A DNA stretch of 64,000 nt from Isochrysis galbana (lineage: Eukaryota; Haptophyta; Isochrysidales; Isochrysidaceae): positions 62,001 to 126,000 of the forward strand of contig CM030932.1 of NCBI GenBank assembly GCA_018136815.1. Direction: 5' to 3'. Each line of letters begins with the position of its first letter. The first letter of the stretch is position 1. Below are positions 54,335 to 63,795 of this stretch, piece by piece. The notes below the pieces were generated by a model that was not told the DNA's origin, searched no databases, and worked only from the letters and a program-made list of their open reading frames with translations. The translations under genes were made by a program, and so were the position numbers.

Positions 54335-54505
54335 GCTCTTCTTCTACAGTTAAATTCCACGCTCTTCTTCTACCGTAAAAAATTCCGCACTCCGTCTACC
54401 GTTAGAAATCCTGCCTCTTCCTACAGTTAAAATTCCTGCCTCTTCCTACCGTTAAAATCCTGCACTCCGTCTACCGTTAAAAATCCTGCCTCCGTCGCCT
54501 TGCCA
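54335..54505 (+). repeat. Minisatellite, about 31-bp units
   Basis: Five to six imperfect units with CTCTTC or CTCCGTC, CTACCGTTA or CTACAGTTA, AAATTC or AAATCC and TGCCTC. A second short repeat, CTCGTTCATCTCGTCGGGCC with ATCAAGGC, follows at 54640-54770. Confidence 0.75.
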
Positions 54506-54853
54506 AGACATTTCCTCTGCCTTCCTGCCGACTTCCTTGCCAGTTCCTTCCGCCCCGGTTTCCCGCTTGTCTGCAAATCGGTTTCACCGCATTACGACCA
54601 AGCTTAGTGGGGAAACTCCTCGTCCAGTTCCGTTACCCGAAAATCTCGTTCATCTCGTCGGGCCATCAAGGCCATCTCGTTCATCTCGTCGGGCCATCAA
54701 GGCCATCTCGTTCATCTCGTCGTCGGGCCATCAGGCCATCTCGTTACATCTCGTTCACCTCGTTACAATCCAAGCTGAGGCGTTGATTTCCACAAAAATC
54801 AAGCACTTTCATCTCTATTATGCATTTAGAAAGGGGGGAGGGGAGAACTTTGG

Positions 54854-56395
54854 TTAGTTGGGGAGTGAGGCAGGCGTAGATGCGGGGAGTGAGGCAGGCG
54901 TAGAGCTGCTGGGCGGGGCCTGGCGGGCATTTTTTTTCACCCCATCATCTCGAGAGGTTGTCCAACTCTGAGGCTCAGGCAGGTTGAGAGCCTCATGCAG
55001 CGGCACAAGTGCAAGTGCGCAGCGCCTCTCAAAGGTCATGGACCCATAGTGTGTTAGGGGGTTGAATCCCATATTGTATAGATCGTTATTGGATTCAACA
55101 CAGCCACAATTCGGAGAGAATGCATCGTGCGAAAATGTCCGGCGGCCCAGGATTTTGCAGAGGGCTGACTTGTCAGCCGTGATGACAATCTGAATGTGTG
55201 TGGATGTGAGCTGCCCATTTGCATCCCTAATCCTGCCCCCATTGGTGTATATGTCGCACATCTGCTTCCGGATGTGTGTTGTGCGAGCTCTCACTGTGTG
55301 CCAGCTCTCTGCACAGTGGCCCTCTCGCTTCTTGGTGCCGTGCCTCCAGAAAGCTAGGGTATGGACACCATGTGCGGATTGGTTGAGGCGTTCCACAGAA
55401 GCCACCTAACATTGGGATGAAGATGAAGAGGGGAGGGCAGCACATACAGAGGTTGGTTAGAGCAATGAAAAGTTGTGCAGCTCATATGCATATGAACAGC
55501 AAAACAATTCAATGCTGCACGCACCACCAAAGCTAGCCTGACTCCAGTGTCATCTTCAGTGAGGTTGGCACCATCATAAGTCAACACGATTTGGATGGGA
55601 TCCTCCTTTGTGCCCTTGGCCGAGAGGCCACCCATGGTGGAGTCAATGGTCTGGTCTATGGCCTTGCGTATGGTTATGTGCAATGACTCTACCTCTGCGC
55701 CGCGCCCATCATCGTGTGAGCGTGTGGCAAACTCATCACTTACAATCTGATCGGCTGCCTTGCGCATCTCAGCCAACGGGACAATGGGAATCAGCCTTGT
55801 GATGGAGGTCTTTGTGATGGTGTGCCTCTTCCGAGCCTCCTCACTCCTCACCCTCCTCGGTTGACCCCACATCCCACATGAGGATATCGTTGAACCAACG
55901 CAACGTATTCCATGATAGCCCCGAGCACAAGCGGATGAGGTTCCACTTCTCGACCGAAAGCACATTGCGGAGGTGCTCATTCACCTCAGTATAGGCTGCC
56001 TCCTTCACTTTCTTCTTCATGCTCTCAAACATGGCTGAGCCTTCAAGCTCACCAATCCCATTGCTAAGCCGTTGCCCATTTGTGCCCCGCAACTTGTAGA
56101 GTGCACGCACACAAAGTTGGGGCAGGTCTTCCGGGTGGCTCCACCTGCCGAGCATGGTTGAAAGGATCTTGGCCTCCTTATCCCACATTGAGGAGGACCC
56201 AATCTTCCCTACACTTCCGGTGCGCTCCGATAGCGATGACGCCAAGACGTCGCAACGACGGCGTTCTTGCACATATTTTGAGCACCACTGTTTTTTGTCG
56301 GTCTCGAGTCGGCGCACGATGGCCTTCAGCTCCTCCACCCTTTGCTTCAGCTGTGTGATTTCAGCCTCTGCCACATTCAGGGGGTTGGTGCGCAT
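54854..56395 (-). pseudogene. Unknown coiled-coil protein family, copy B (frameshifted, spliced)
   Basis: Unrecognised family, same as copy A. The ATG at 56395 opens a coiled coil (EITQLKQRVEELKAIVRRLE), then SMWDKEAKILSTMLGRWSHP, LCVRALYKLRGTNGQRLSNG, KKVKEAAYTEVNEHLRNVLS, LIRLCSGLSWNTLRWFNDIL. At 55841 a stop follows GSTEEGEE; the next frame continues EARKRHTITKTS.., as expected from copy A. The break is explained by an apparent 7-base tandem duplication of TGAGGAG. Downstream segments read IVLTYDGANLTEDDTGVRLA, then, after a probable short intron ending near 55404, ITADKSALCKILGRRTF, SPNCGCVESNNDLYNMGFN, PLTHYGSMTFERRCALALVP. The Asp, Cys and His residues could be functional but no enzyme fold is recognised. 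It lies inside the 4.69-kb TIR element. Confidence 0.6.
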
Positions 56396-56874
56396 GAGAG
56401 CTTGGGGTTGGGAGGCTGATGGCTACCGGCCACGCGAACACTTTTTCTTCGTGCTCGTGGGAAGACCTCCCACGGAGGAATTGAGGAAAAAAAAGTCGTT
56501 TACTAATAGAAAGTGCAGAGCCGGTGCACCAGAGTCGGGGGGCAAACCTCGCGCGGAAGCGACGGCGAGAGGGCGGTGCAACTGGAGAACGCACCCGTCG
56601 GACAAGAGACATTGATTTTACAGTGTTAAAAAGGCCTTTTTAGAGAGGTTTTCGTTGAGGAACACATGCTCATATATCAAGTGGCGTACCCACTGCGGTC
56701 ACTAGCATGAAACGCCCTCAAACCAGAATTTTTCTTGGAGTTCTCCCTACTGATTTTCACTTTTCGTGAAGAAACAGCGGAACCCGGGACTGTCGGAGCT
56801 CGCGAGGGGGTGGAGCGGGGTTCTTTTTTTTTTTCATGCCCGGTGGCTGGCAGACCCCCCTTTTTTGCCACAGT
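56396..56874. other. 5' flank of copy B with shared subterminal repeat
   Basis: The GGTGGCTGGCAGACCCCCC..TTTTTGCCACAGTG segment at 56842-56874 is shared with 49140-49174, which lies at a comparable distance upstream of copy A once the inserted MITE is discounted. No gene. Confidence 0.6.
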
Positions 56875-56932
56875 GTATTTCCCATCTAGGATCAGCTTAT
56901 ATTGGCTTTCTCATTCTCACTCACACCAACAC

Positions 56933-57240
56933 AACTAAGTTTATACTTAGTTCGCCCATGGGGGGCCACGAGCCCCGAGCCCCCCCCCCTCTCCACTCCT
57001 CCCCTGCCATGGGGGAGGAACCACCCACTCTCCTGTCTCCTGGCACGCCTGGTGGCCTACCAGGAGCCAGGAGCACACAACCTTGCTGACCCATTCCTCT
57101 CCCCACAGGCCCGCCTGACGCCTGACTCGCCCGCCCTGGCCCGTCGGGGCCAGCCCATCTCTCTGACGTCTGACGCTCTGACCAGCCCCTCCTCCCCCTG
57201 GGCCCCCCTGATCCCCTGATCAGGACCACCGATGACGTCA
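56933..57240 (+). mobile_element. Hairpin-leader element fragment (copy 5)
   Basis: The hairpin AACTAAGTTTATACTTAGTT is followed by ATG at 56958, which opens MGGHEPRAPPPLHSSPAMGE. This is close to the start of copy 3 (MGGHEPPPLSTLHSSPAMGE). The frame closes after about 44 codons. GC-rich sequence continues to about 57240. Confidence 0.5.
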
Positions 57241-57986
57241 CCCCTCGGACTAAAAAACTCCATTATTCAACTGCGGTTAAACACTAAACACCCGCCCCTG
57301 TTATCACAACGATGTGCTCCGCTCATCCGGACCTGCGCATGATTGGGTCGCCGGTGGTTTGGTCAGCCGCCATCGGGAGGTGATCAGCAGTGATCGGGAG
57401 AGGGGGGGGAGGGTTGCACGGGCGACGAGGAGGCGGCGCGCGCGCCTCGGGGGAATCCCCCCCCGCCGCCCCTGCGCCCCCCCCTGAGCCCCCCCCCCCC
57501 CCGCGTGCGCCCCGTCTGACGAAGTTGCCCGAGGGGTGCCCTCCCCCCCCTCTTGCCCTTTCAACCCGCTTCTCGAACGCCGCAGAACGTCCGACAACTT
57601 TGCCCAAGTTCATGAGATTTGCCCGGAGAGCCGAGAAGCACACGGGGGCAGCGAGCTGTGGTAGAAGGGAAGGGCGAGCGAGCCACGAGCCCTCTCGATG
57701 TCCCCCCAATCGAGACGGCAAAGGTGGTGGCGGTTGCAACGCTTGGCGGTCGGCTCCATCATGGTTGGCACATCTCTCCCGAGGGGGTGGCGGTGGGATT
57801 TCATAGTCACCTCGTTGAGCGAAACCTACCTCGCCCTCGGAGATCTGTCTCCGCGCATCATCATTTGAGGGGAGGGAGAGAGGGGAGGGGCGGGGGGGGG
57901 GGGCATCGGAGACGGGGGAGGTGGGAAGGAGGGTGGGGGGGATTCGATGGCGGCGGCGGGGGGGGGGGGGGAGAGGGGAAGAAGAC

Positions 57987-58026
<40 letters not shown>

Positions 58027-58436
58027 GGGAGAGAGGGGGAGAGAGGGGGGGGGGGGGGAGAGAGAGAGAGAGAGCCTGTCCCGCGCCTTCTGCACGGATC
58101 TTCTGAGGTTGGGAGATCACATACAGCAGAGAGTCTCAACTCTCTCTCTCCTTCAGCCCTCCAAATCGAAAGATTTGAAGCAGGAGTACTCCTACTCCCT
58201 AGTACTCCTCACCAGAGTGAGACGGAGAGAGAGAGGGAGAGAGAGGGGGGGGGGGGAATGTACGGCGACCCCCTCGTCCCACGCCCCCCCCCCCTCCCCC
58301 TTCCCTTGTCCTCCTCCCCCCTCCCATTCTTTACACCCACGCTCTGCCCCTTCGCCCGCCCGCCCGCCTTCCCCCCCTTCCCCCACATCCCATTGCTCCC
58401 TCCTCCGCCTTTGCGGCGGGAGCCGTCGAGTCGGCC
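57241..58436. repeat. Low-complexity upstream region: C/G runs and GA microsatellite
   Basis: Contains C-rich runs at 57465-57500, G runs at 57890-57970, a (GA)n microsatellite at 57988-58075 and further GA and C-rich tracts to 58380. The (GA)n and C-rich tracts directly precede the membrane TIR-like gene and may be promoter or 5' UTR. Long open frames here are low-complexity artefacts. Confidence 0.6.
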
Positions 58437-60493
58437 ATGATATCGGGCGCGTCGCCATCCCACCTGCTACTCGCCGACCTCCGCCCCGCAGAGCTTCGCC
58501 TGCTAGCTCTGCTCATCCTGTGGCCTCTCGCGTTGGGTGCCATCCTCATTGCACTCATCCGCTCCACCTGGTGGAGGAGGCTGCGGGCGAGAGGCTCATG
58601 GGACTCATCGGCGGACGCGCCAGAACTTAACCGGCTGCTACTTCGCCTCGAGCAGGCAGTACTCGCAGAAAACGACCGCAGGCTCCGCGTGATGGTCGTC
58701 GGGGCCGCCTTTGGAGTCGCGTGCCTCTGTGTGGTTGTCTCACCCGGCATCATTCGGCTCATCCGCAGTGGCGATGGCGACAAGGCCGATGAGGGGGAGC
58801 AGCTTTCGCATCGCATGCTCGCCCTTATTGTCACGACGATATGCTCGCTCATCAAGTGCTCGACTGCAATGGGACTGATCATTGCGCTCCGGCCAACTGA
58901 CCGCAAAGCCCTACGGAGTGGAGTCATGTTGCTCAGCCTGATCGTGCTAATGGCAGCACTTGAGGTTAGTGCTTGGAACCATGCCCGCCCCCCGCTCCCC
59001 CTGTTCTTCCCGTGCTCTGACTGGGCTGAGAGAGCCAAAGTGGTTCTCAACTGTGCTGGCCCTCACCCGCTAGCGCTGACAGCTCCTCTGCTTCTACTTA
59101 TCTTTGCAGGGTCTCATTGAGCTCCGGGATGTGCTCATCCCACTGGCGGAAGACGGGGCTGACCTGCCTTCCCGGTCATTGAGAATGATCCCCTGCGCAA
59201 GCGCGATCTTCATCATCTTATCGCAGATTGTTCTCGTCGTAGGACTCGTTCGCATCGCGGCCACTACTGCGCCGCGATCATGTGTTGATGAAGCGTGGAA
59301 CTATGTGCGCCGGACGGTCTTTTGCATCCTACCTGCTCACATCATCCGCAGCATCACGTACAATCTGATATTAGCACTCGACGGCGAAGCAGCGTCCGCA
59401 TACGAACCTCTGTATCAGAACCACATTGGCAAACTCCTAGAGGCCGTGGGCGTGTACATTGCCTTCTCAATGCTGACTCCGGCTTTACGGGGCAGAGTTC
59501 GGCGTGCGATCTCTGAGTGGGGCTTGCCAGAGAATGCTCGAGGGCTCGCGATGATGGCCATGCTGATGTCGGAAGGACCGCTCGGTACCGACTTCCGCTC
59601 TGTCGCTCGCGACGCCGCTCGCCGCTTCCGTGGCATCCCATTTAGTGCGCTGAGACCGGAACACATGTCGAAAGCTCACGCCACCGAGGAGGAGCGGGCG
59701 GAGCTGGCAAAGTTCGTCGTCTTTCCTCCCTTGAATGGCGTAGACGCCTTTGTGTGCCACTCGTGGAGCGACGATGGCTCTGCAAAGTACAGCGCTCTTG
59801 CATCGTGGGCTGAGACATTTCGTATGACGCACAAGCGCGAACCGATCGTGTGGTTCGACAAGGCGTGCGTCGATGGCCAACGCGCCGGAAACCTGGGAGG
59901 CATCAATGCGGAGCTTTCCTATTTAGCGATATACGTAAGGCGCAGCCCGTAGCCGCATCCAGCATGCTTTGGCAGACCGCGTATGCTCACCTCTCAATGT
60001 CTCACCGCAGGTGAGCGCGTGCACCACTCTGATCGTTGTGGCCGGCAAGACGTGCACGAGCCGCTTGTGGTGTATCGTCGAGATATTTTGCTTCCTAACC
60101 ATGGGAGGCTCGATGAGCGACATCATTGTGCTGGATGCGGGGCATTTTGCGACTGACGCGGAGACAGGATCTGCGATCAAGGTACCCGCATCGCCTGCGG
60201 TCCTCTCGCATCGAGGCCGCATCAGCGTGCGTTCTCTCTGGAAGTCCGCCGGCAGGGAGCAGGCGGGGGCGGGCAACCGCAAGGGGCGGATGTCCTTTCG
60301 GCTTGAGGAGGCCGGATGCGAAGTCCAAGGGGAGCGGGATCGTATCCTGGCTGCCATTGAGGCTACGTACGGGGACACTTCAGTATTTGATTACGAGATG
60401 GAGAAATTATTCTCTGAGGCACATGGGAAGCGTCGTTGGTCGCAAGAGCCAGTCTTGCGTCGGGGGGAGACACGAGAATTGTATTATGACTGA
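58437..60493 (+). CDS. Polytopic membrane protein with C-terminal TIR-like domain
   Basis: Exons 58437-58964, 59110-59934 and 60011-60493, all phase 0 and GT-AG, give 611 aa. The N-terminal two thirds has six or seven hydrophobic segments (for example LALLILWPLALGAILIALI, VMVVGAAFGVACLCVVV, ASAIFIILSQIVLVVGLV). A TIR-like domain follows from about 384: VDAFVCHSWSDDGSAKYSAL, EPIVWFDKACVDGQ, and TSRLWCIVEIFCF near 466-478. The SRLWC..E stretch corresponds to the S.WC..E region that carries the catalytic Glu in NAD-cleaving TIR domains, so activity is possible but unproven. A charged tail (450-611 after the last splice) ends in ETRELYYD. The start is the first ATG before the first membrane segment. 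Likely a membrane-bound signalling receptor; ligand unknown. Confidence 0.85.
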
Positions 60494-61228
60494 GTGGCAA
60501 ACGTGTCGGACATTGCGCGGATGATACCCGACATCACAGTGCCATTGATGCCCCAAGGACGAGTGCCAAAGAATGCCTGACGGTACGCTGTCGATTTGCT
60601 TGGATAGCGCCAGGCTCATATGAGCACGCTATCTCGGCGAGTTGTTTTATTGCGGCTATTCGTGCAAGTCGTGACGCCCAAAGGCACACGCAAGCCTCAT
60701 ACATTCCGTGAAGCAAACACCCTCTTACAGACCCATCAAACTTATGCCGAAGGCATCACGAGCACCAATGACGTGACGTACGCACTCCATACTGCTACCT
60801 GAGCTCGCGACGTATGGGTTTATATCGTAGCGCCGCGCCCCAACAACGGTCCGTGCAAACACAAACACGGTTCGTGCGAGAGTGTTACTCGATCTCTAAA
60901 AGCATGCACACATAAAAAAAAATATTCTTGAAGGTGCCTACTACGTTGCTAGCCGCCATCCCCTTTCCTGGGGTCTACACCTGACATCGCCTTCGCCCTA
61001 CCCTCTCTCCCCTTCCCGTTCCCCCCCTCGTTCCTTTTTGTTTGGTTTCGGGGGGTCGGCCCACGTACACTACTTTGGGTCTAACGCTGGGGGAGGGGGA
61101 GGACGGGCCTTTTGTAATCTGTTTTGTGTGGAGCGCACTCGTGTGCGCCGCTGTGTGGGGGCCCAGCCATGCGGCTTTCCCCAAGGTGATCTTCGTTCGC
61201 GGGGTGCTTCATCTAGCGCCCCCTGGGG
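60494..61228. other. Intergenic
   Basis: No supported gene. A short A run occurs near 60916. The minus-strand frame downstream of the ORF1-like gene is closed, so no endonuclease or RT follows it. Confidence 0.5.
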
Positions 61229-62008
61229 TTATCTCAGGTTTTCTTCTTGTTTTGCTTTTTCGTGTTTGATTATGTGTTCTATCTTTAGTTTTTGTGCTAT
61301 TCGTGTTAGTTTGAGGCTTGGTGCTAGTTCTTCGTTATCTATGGGTTGGAAGAGTGGGCGGAAGTCGTTTGTGTCTATTCTTTTTTTGGGTTGGCGGCCC
61401 ATGTCAGCTTGGGCTCTTCTAGACGTGTCGGTGGAGTTGCCTGGGTATCCAAGGGAGGAGTCGAACGTCTGCGCATAAGTGATGGCTGCATTGGGAAAGT
61501 ATTTGTAGAGCTGGGCTGCAGCGCACTTGTGTAGGTAGAGGCACTCCGGGCCTAGAACGCATGTGCCCCCCTTGGGGCGCTTGGCTAGCGGCAGCGTGTC
61601 CGCCTTTGGGAATGCGCAAGGCACGAGGCAGACGCCGTCTGCCCATGCCTTCTCGTAGTTATGCGAGCGGTTGCAACGCTTTCCTTTGATGTTCATCGGG
61701 CATTTGCCCAAGGGGAATCGCGTGCTCGCTCCGAGGGCGTCCGGGTTGATGGTGTCGTGGAGGGTCTTTTTGGGCGGCGCCAGCTGGCGTTGCTGGACGC
61801 GCATGAGGCGGGCTTCGCGTTCCTCTTCGCAGCGGTGGGAAGTTGGGTACTCGAGCGCATCTCGGTACGTTAACGTCGACGCGGTTTCTGCGCCAAGGCC
61901 GATATTCGACAAGGTGCAAGGTGCGCGAGGGTAGACTACGGGTAGAGAGGGCAATTGGCTCGGCCACTCGGCCACTAGGGTTGTATGTTGTATATCTTGA
62001 TTGGACAT
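61229..62008 (-). CDS. LINE ORF1-like CCCH zinc protein
   Basis: 259 aa from ATG 62008. Cys/His clusters read GKCPMNIKGKRCNRSHNYEK, CLVPCAFPKAD and CVLGPECLYLHKCAA, then FDSSLGYPG. The order matches residues about 475-575 of the LINE at 49-6066 (CARFTQGLCLRNKRGVRCNL, CTIRCHLH, CLNGPTCLFLHPECAA, FDSTLGYPG). There the AP endonuclease follows at once; here a different basic tail follows (ADMGRQPKKRIDTNDFRPLF ...) and then a stop. It is therefore a separate ORF1-type nucleic-acid-binding protein of a related two-ORF LINE, with the second ORF missing. A fragment of the same tail is at 44095-44385. Confidence 0.7.
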   Translation of the reverse strand: MSNQDIQHTTLVAEWPSQLPSLPVVYPRAPCTLSNIGLGAETASTLTYRDALEYPTSHRCEEEREARLMRVQQRQLAPPKKTLHDTINPDALGASTRFPLGKCPMNIKGKRCNRSHNYEKAWADGVCLVPCAFPKADTLPLAKRPKGGTCVLGPECLYLHKCAAAQLYKYFPNAAITYAQTFDSSLGYPGNSTDTSRRAQADMGRQPKKRIDTNDFRPLFQPIDNEELAPSLKLTRIAQKLKIEHIIKHEKAKQEENLR

Positions 62009-62295
62009 TTTGCTCTGCCACTAGTCGAAGTGGATGAACAAAGAAGTCCATGCCGCCCGCCCGGTCGCGGTGCCAAGTTAGCCGTTCTAGCCCTCGGTGA
62101 CTAGTGGTTCACGTGACACGTGAGCGTCTTGATTGAGTTTTTTGATACTTTCGACTTTCGTGCACATTGAAGTCCAACCAACCATACGAGTATGGCTTAT
62201 GGTCCAGTGTGCATAGAAGCAGGCCTTGTGGACCCAGTGAGTTGGCGTCACAAATTTCCTCGTCATTCGATGTATGTGCCTCGCATGAAGGGCCT
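62009..62295. other. Intergenic
   Basis: No gene seen; short of recognisable motifs. Confidence 0.4.
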
Positions 62296-62450
62296 CACTA
62301 AAATTATACCGGGGGGGGCTGTATTTCGCGCTCCGCCTTCGACGGCCCGAAATTCGATAATTTTATTCGAAAATTTCGCCGGATAACCCCCAATTTTTTC
62401 GCTGATCCATCCCACCGGAACTCTTAGGGAGCTTCTTTAGCCCTTCAATC
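62296..62450 (-). repeat. Dispersed repeat related to 23590-23640 and 24395-24490
   Basis: In reverse complement it reads AGCTCCCTAAGAGTTCCGG, GGATCAGCGAAAAAATTGGG, GAAATTTTCGAATAAAA, GGCCGTCGAAGGCGGAG, aligning with the two other loci. Possibly a non-autonomous DNA transposon. Confidence 0.55.
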
Positions 62451-62920
62451 ACCCATTGTAGCTGGTACCATCCGCACCCCCACAGTGAGTTACCGAGCTA
62501 TCTGAGTGTCACTGAGAGGGGGCGCGCGCGTTGGCATGTCAACTGCCAGAAGGAAGGGCTGGATAGCTGGGGCGGGTGTCGGGTGTGTGTATGCTGGAAG
62601 TGACACTTTTATTTACCCTTTGGCTTTGGGGACGGCAGAGGACGGGGTTCCAGCCCCGCAACCCCGAAAGTGGCCTTTGGTGGGCACTAGCATCTTCCAT
62701 TGTGGCTCCAACGCGCCAAAATCTACTAAAAAAAACTCCCTGGCCACCGCGAAAAAAACACCGCATTGTCTTCGCTCGTACTCGCCACCATGAAACAATT
62801 GGCTTCTGAAACTTTGCAAAATCTCTTATGATAGCATAAGACACCTCTCCATCTCCATGCATTCACATCGACTTTTGGGTGCGATTGTGAAAAGTCGATT
62901 TTTGCCGTCCCCACCTCCAC
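62451..62920. other. Non-coding
   Basis: No supported gene. Several short frames of about 70-100 codons are open on both strands with no domain. Confidence 0.4.
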
Positions 62921-63056
62921 CTCTCAGCGACTCCCCTCGTGCACTAGCTAGCTAGGGGGGTAGGGATAGGGGTGAAGGGCTTCGATATGGTCCGGTGGCC
63001 CACGCGCCCCCCCCCTGTGATCCGTTTCCCCCTTCCTCCTATGCCTTCCGGGGTGG
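62921..63056 (+). repeat. Dispersed repeat, second copy of 23745-23865
   Basis: Shares GCGACTCCCC, GTGCACTA, GGGCTTCGATATGGT, GGTGGCCC and CCCCTTCCTCCTATGCC in the same orientation as 23745-23865. Confidence 0.7.
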
Positions 63057-63518
63057 TGTAAACCGCTGATGGTACCAACACTTGCAGATTGAGGTGTTTA
63101 ACGCATGTGCCACACCTAGCCAATGGAGCAGGTGGTAAGCCGCAAAGTGGGTCAACACCGGGTCAACGTGAACCCATACGCCATACGCCCTGGACTGAAG
63201 CTCTTGCCAAACCTTTTTTTTGAAATGTAAAAGGTGCCGACCGTCTGTGGTTTGTAGGACTCTTAATTGCACAGTACATATAGTGAGGTTGCACAATGCT
63301 ACGGTGCTGTCCATTTGGCTAGCTCTCTGATTGATCACAAAAGACGCGTCGCTCCATGCCGCGCCGCGGACAAGAACCTCTAGCAAACAGTACGGAATCT
63401 TGCGCGATGTTGCATAGATGCTTGAGCGCCATGAAAAGGAGAAGACAACTTCTGCTCCCTTGACGGGAGCGCTCGTCGCATTGTCAATGTGGGAGATGGC
63501 CACCGGGGATGGCTTCGA

Positions 63519-63795
63519 CTATGCTGGTTCATAGAGGAGTTGGTACGTTCTCACATCGATAGCAACCTGCCTGCCTCCCGGACCGCGCGCTAGCTGGACA
63601 GCTTGTTGCTCTGCGAAAGACGCATCGCTTGTGTAGCTCGCATCAGCGGCAAGGAATGTGGCTGTGCGCTGATAGCCTCGCATCACTCCATCAACCGGAT
63701 CGAGCTCATAAGTGCAAATCGTCTCCACCTCTTTGACCATTGGTGGGCGGGCTATGCGGGCATCCGACTTCTCACCCGGTACCAAGACGACAGTC
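63519..63795 (-). CDS. Possible terminal exon of an unrecognised gene
   Basis: The minus-strand frame VKEVETICTYELDPVDGVMR, GYQRTATFLAADASYTSD, AEQQAVQLARGPGG, VAIDVRTYQLLYEP and a stop has the composition of a real protein. It is preceded by a possible splice acceptor (GCGGCAG) near 63796. I recognise no family. The frame just downstream (63039-63503, minus) also looks protein-like (SFSWRSSIYATSRKIPYCLL) but its relation to this exon is unclear. Confidence 0.35.

Larger units (their letters stand above)
52205..56890. mobile_element. 4.69-kb hAT-type element with TIRs and 8-bp target duplication
   Basis: The left end CCTGGATGGGAAATAC and right end GTATTTCCCATCTAGG are inverted repeats with one mismatch. 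They are nearly the same termini as the 183-bp MITE at 17152. The direct repeat ATCAGCTT flanks it at 52197-52204 and 56891-56898, and the flanking DNA reads as one continuous GATATCAG-type repeat when the element is skipped. Inside are a hAT dimerisation-domain remnant, a hairpin-leader LINE fragment, repeat R3 copy 3, a tRNA-like segment and copy B of the unknown coiled-coil family. It is composite; the internal order suggests later nested insertions. Confidence 0.8.

Noticed and set aside
57323..58120. 265-codon minus-strand frame with S/P/L repeats
   Set aside because: Translation of the GA microsatellite and C/G runs; no domain.
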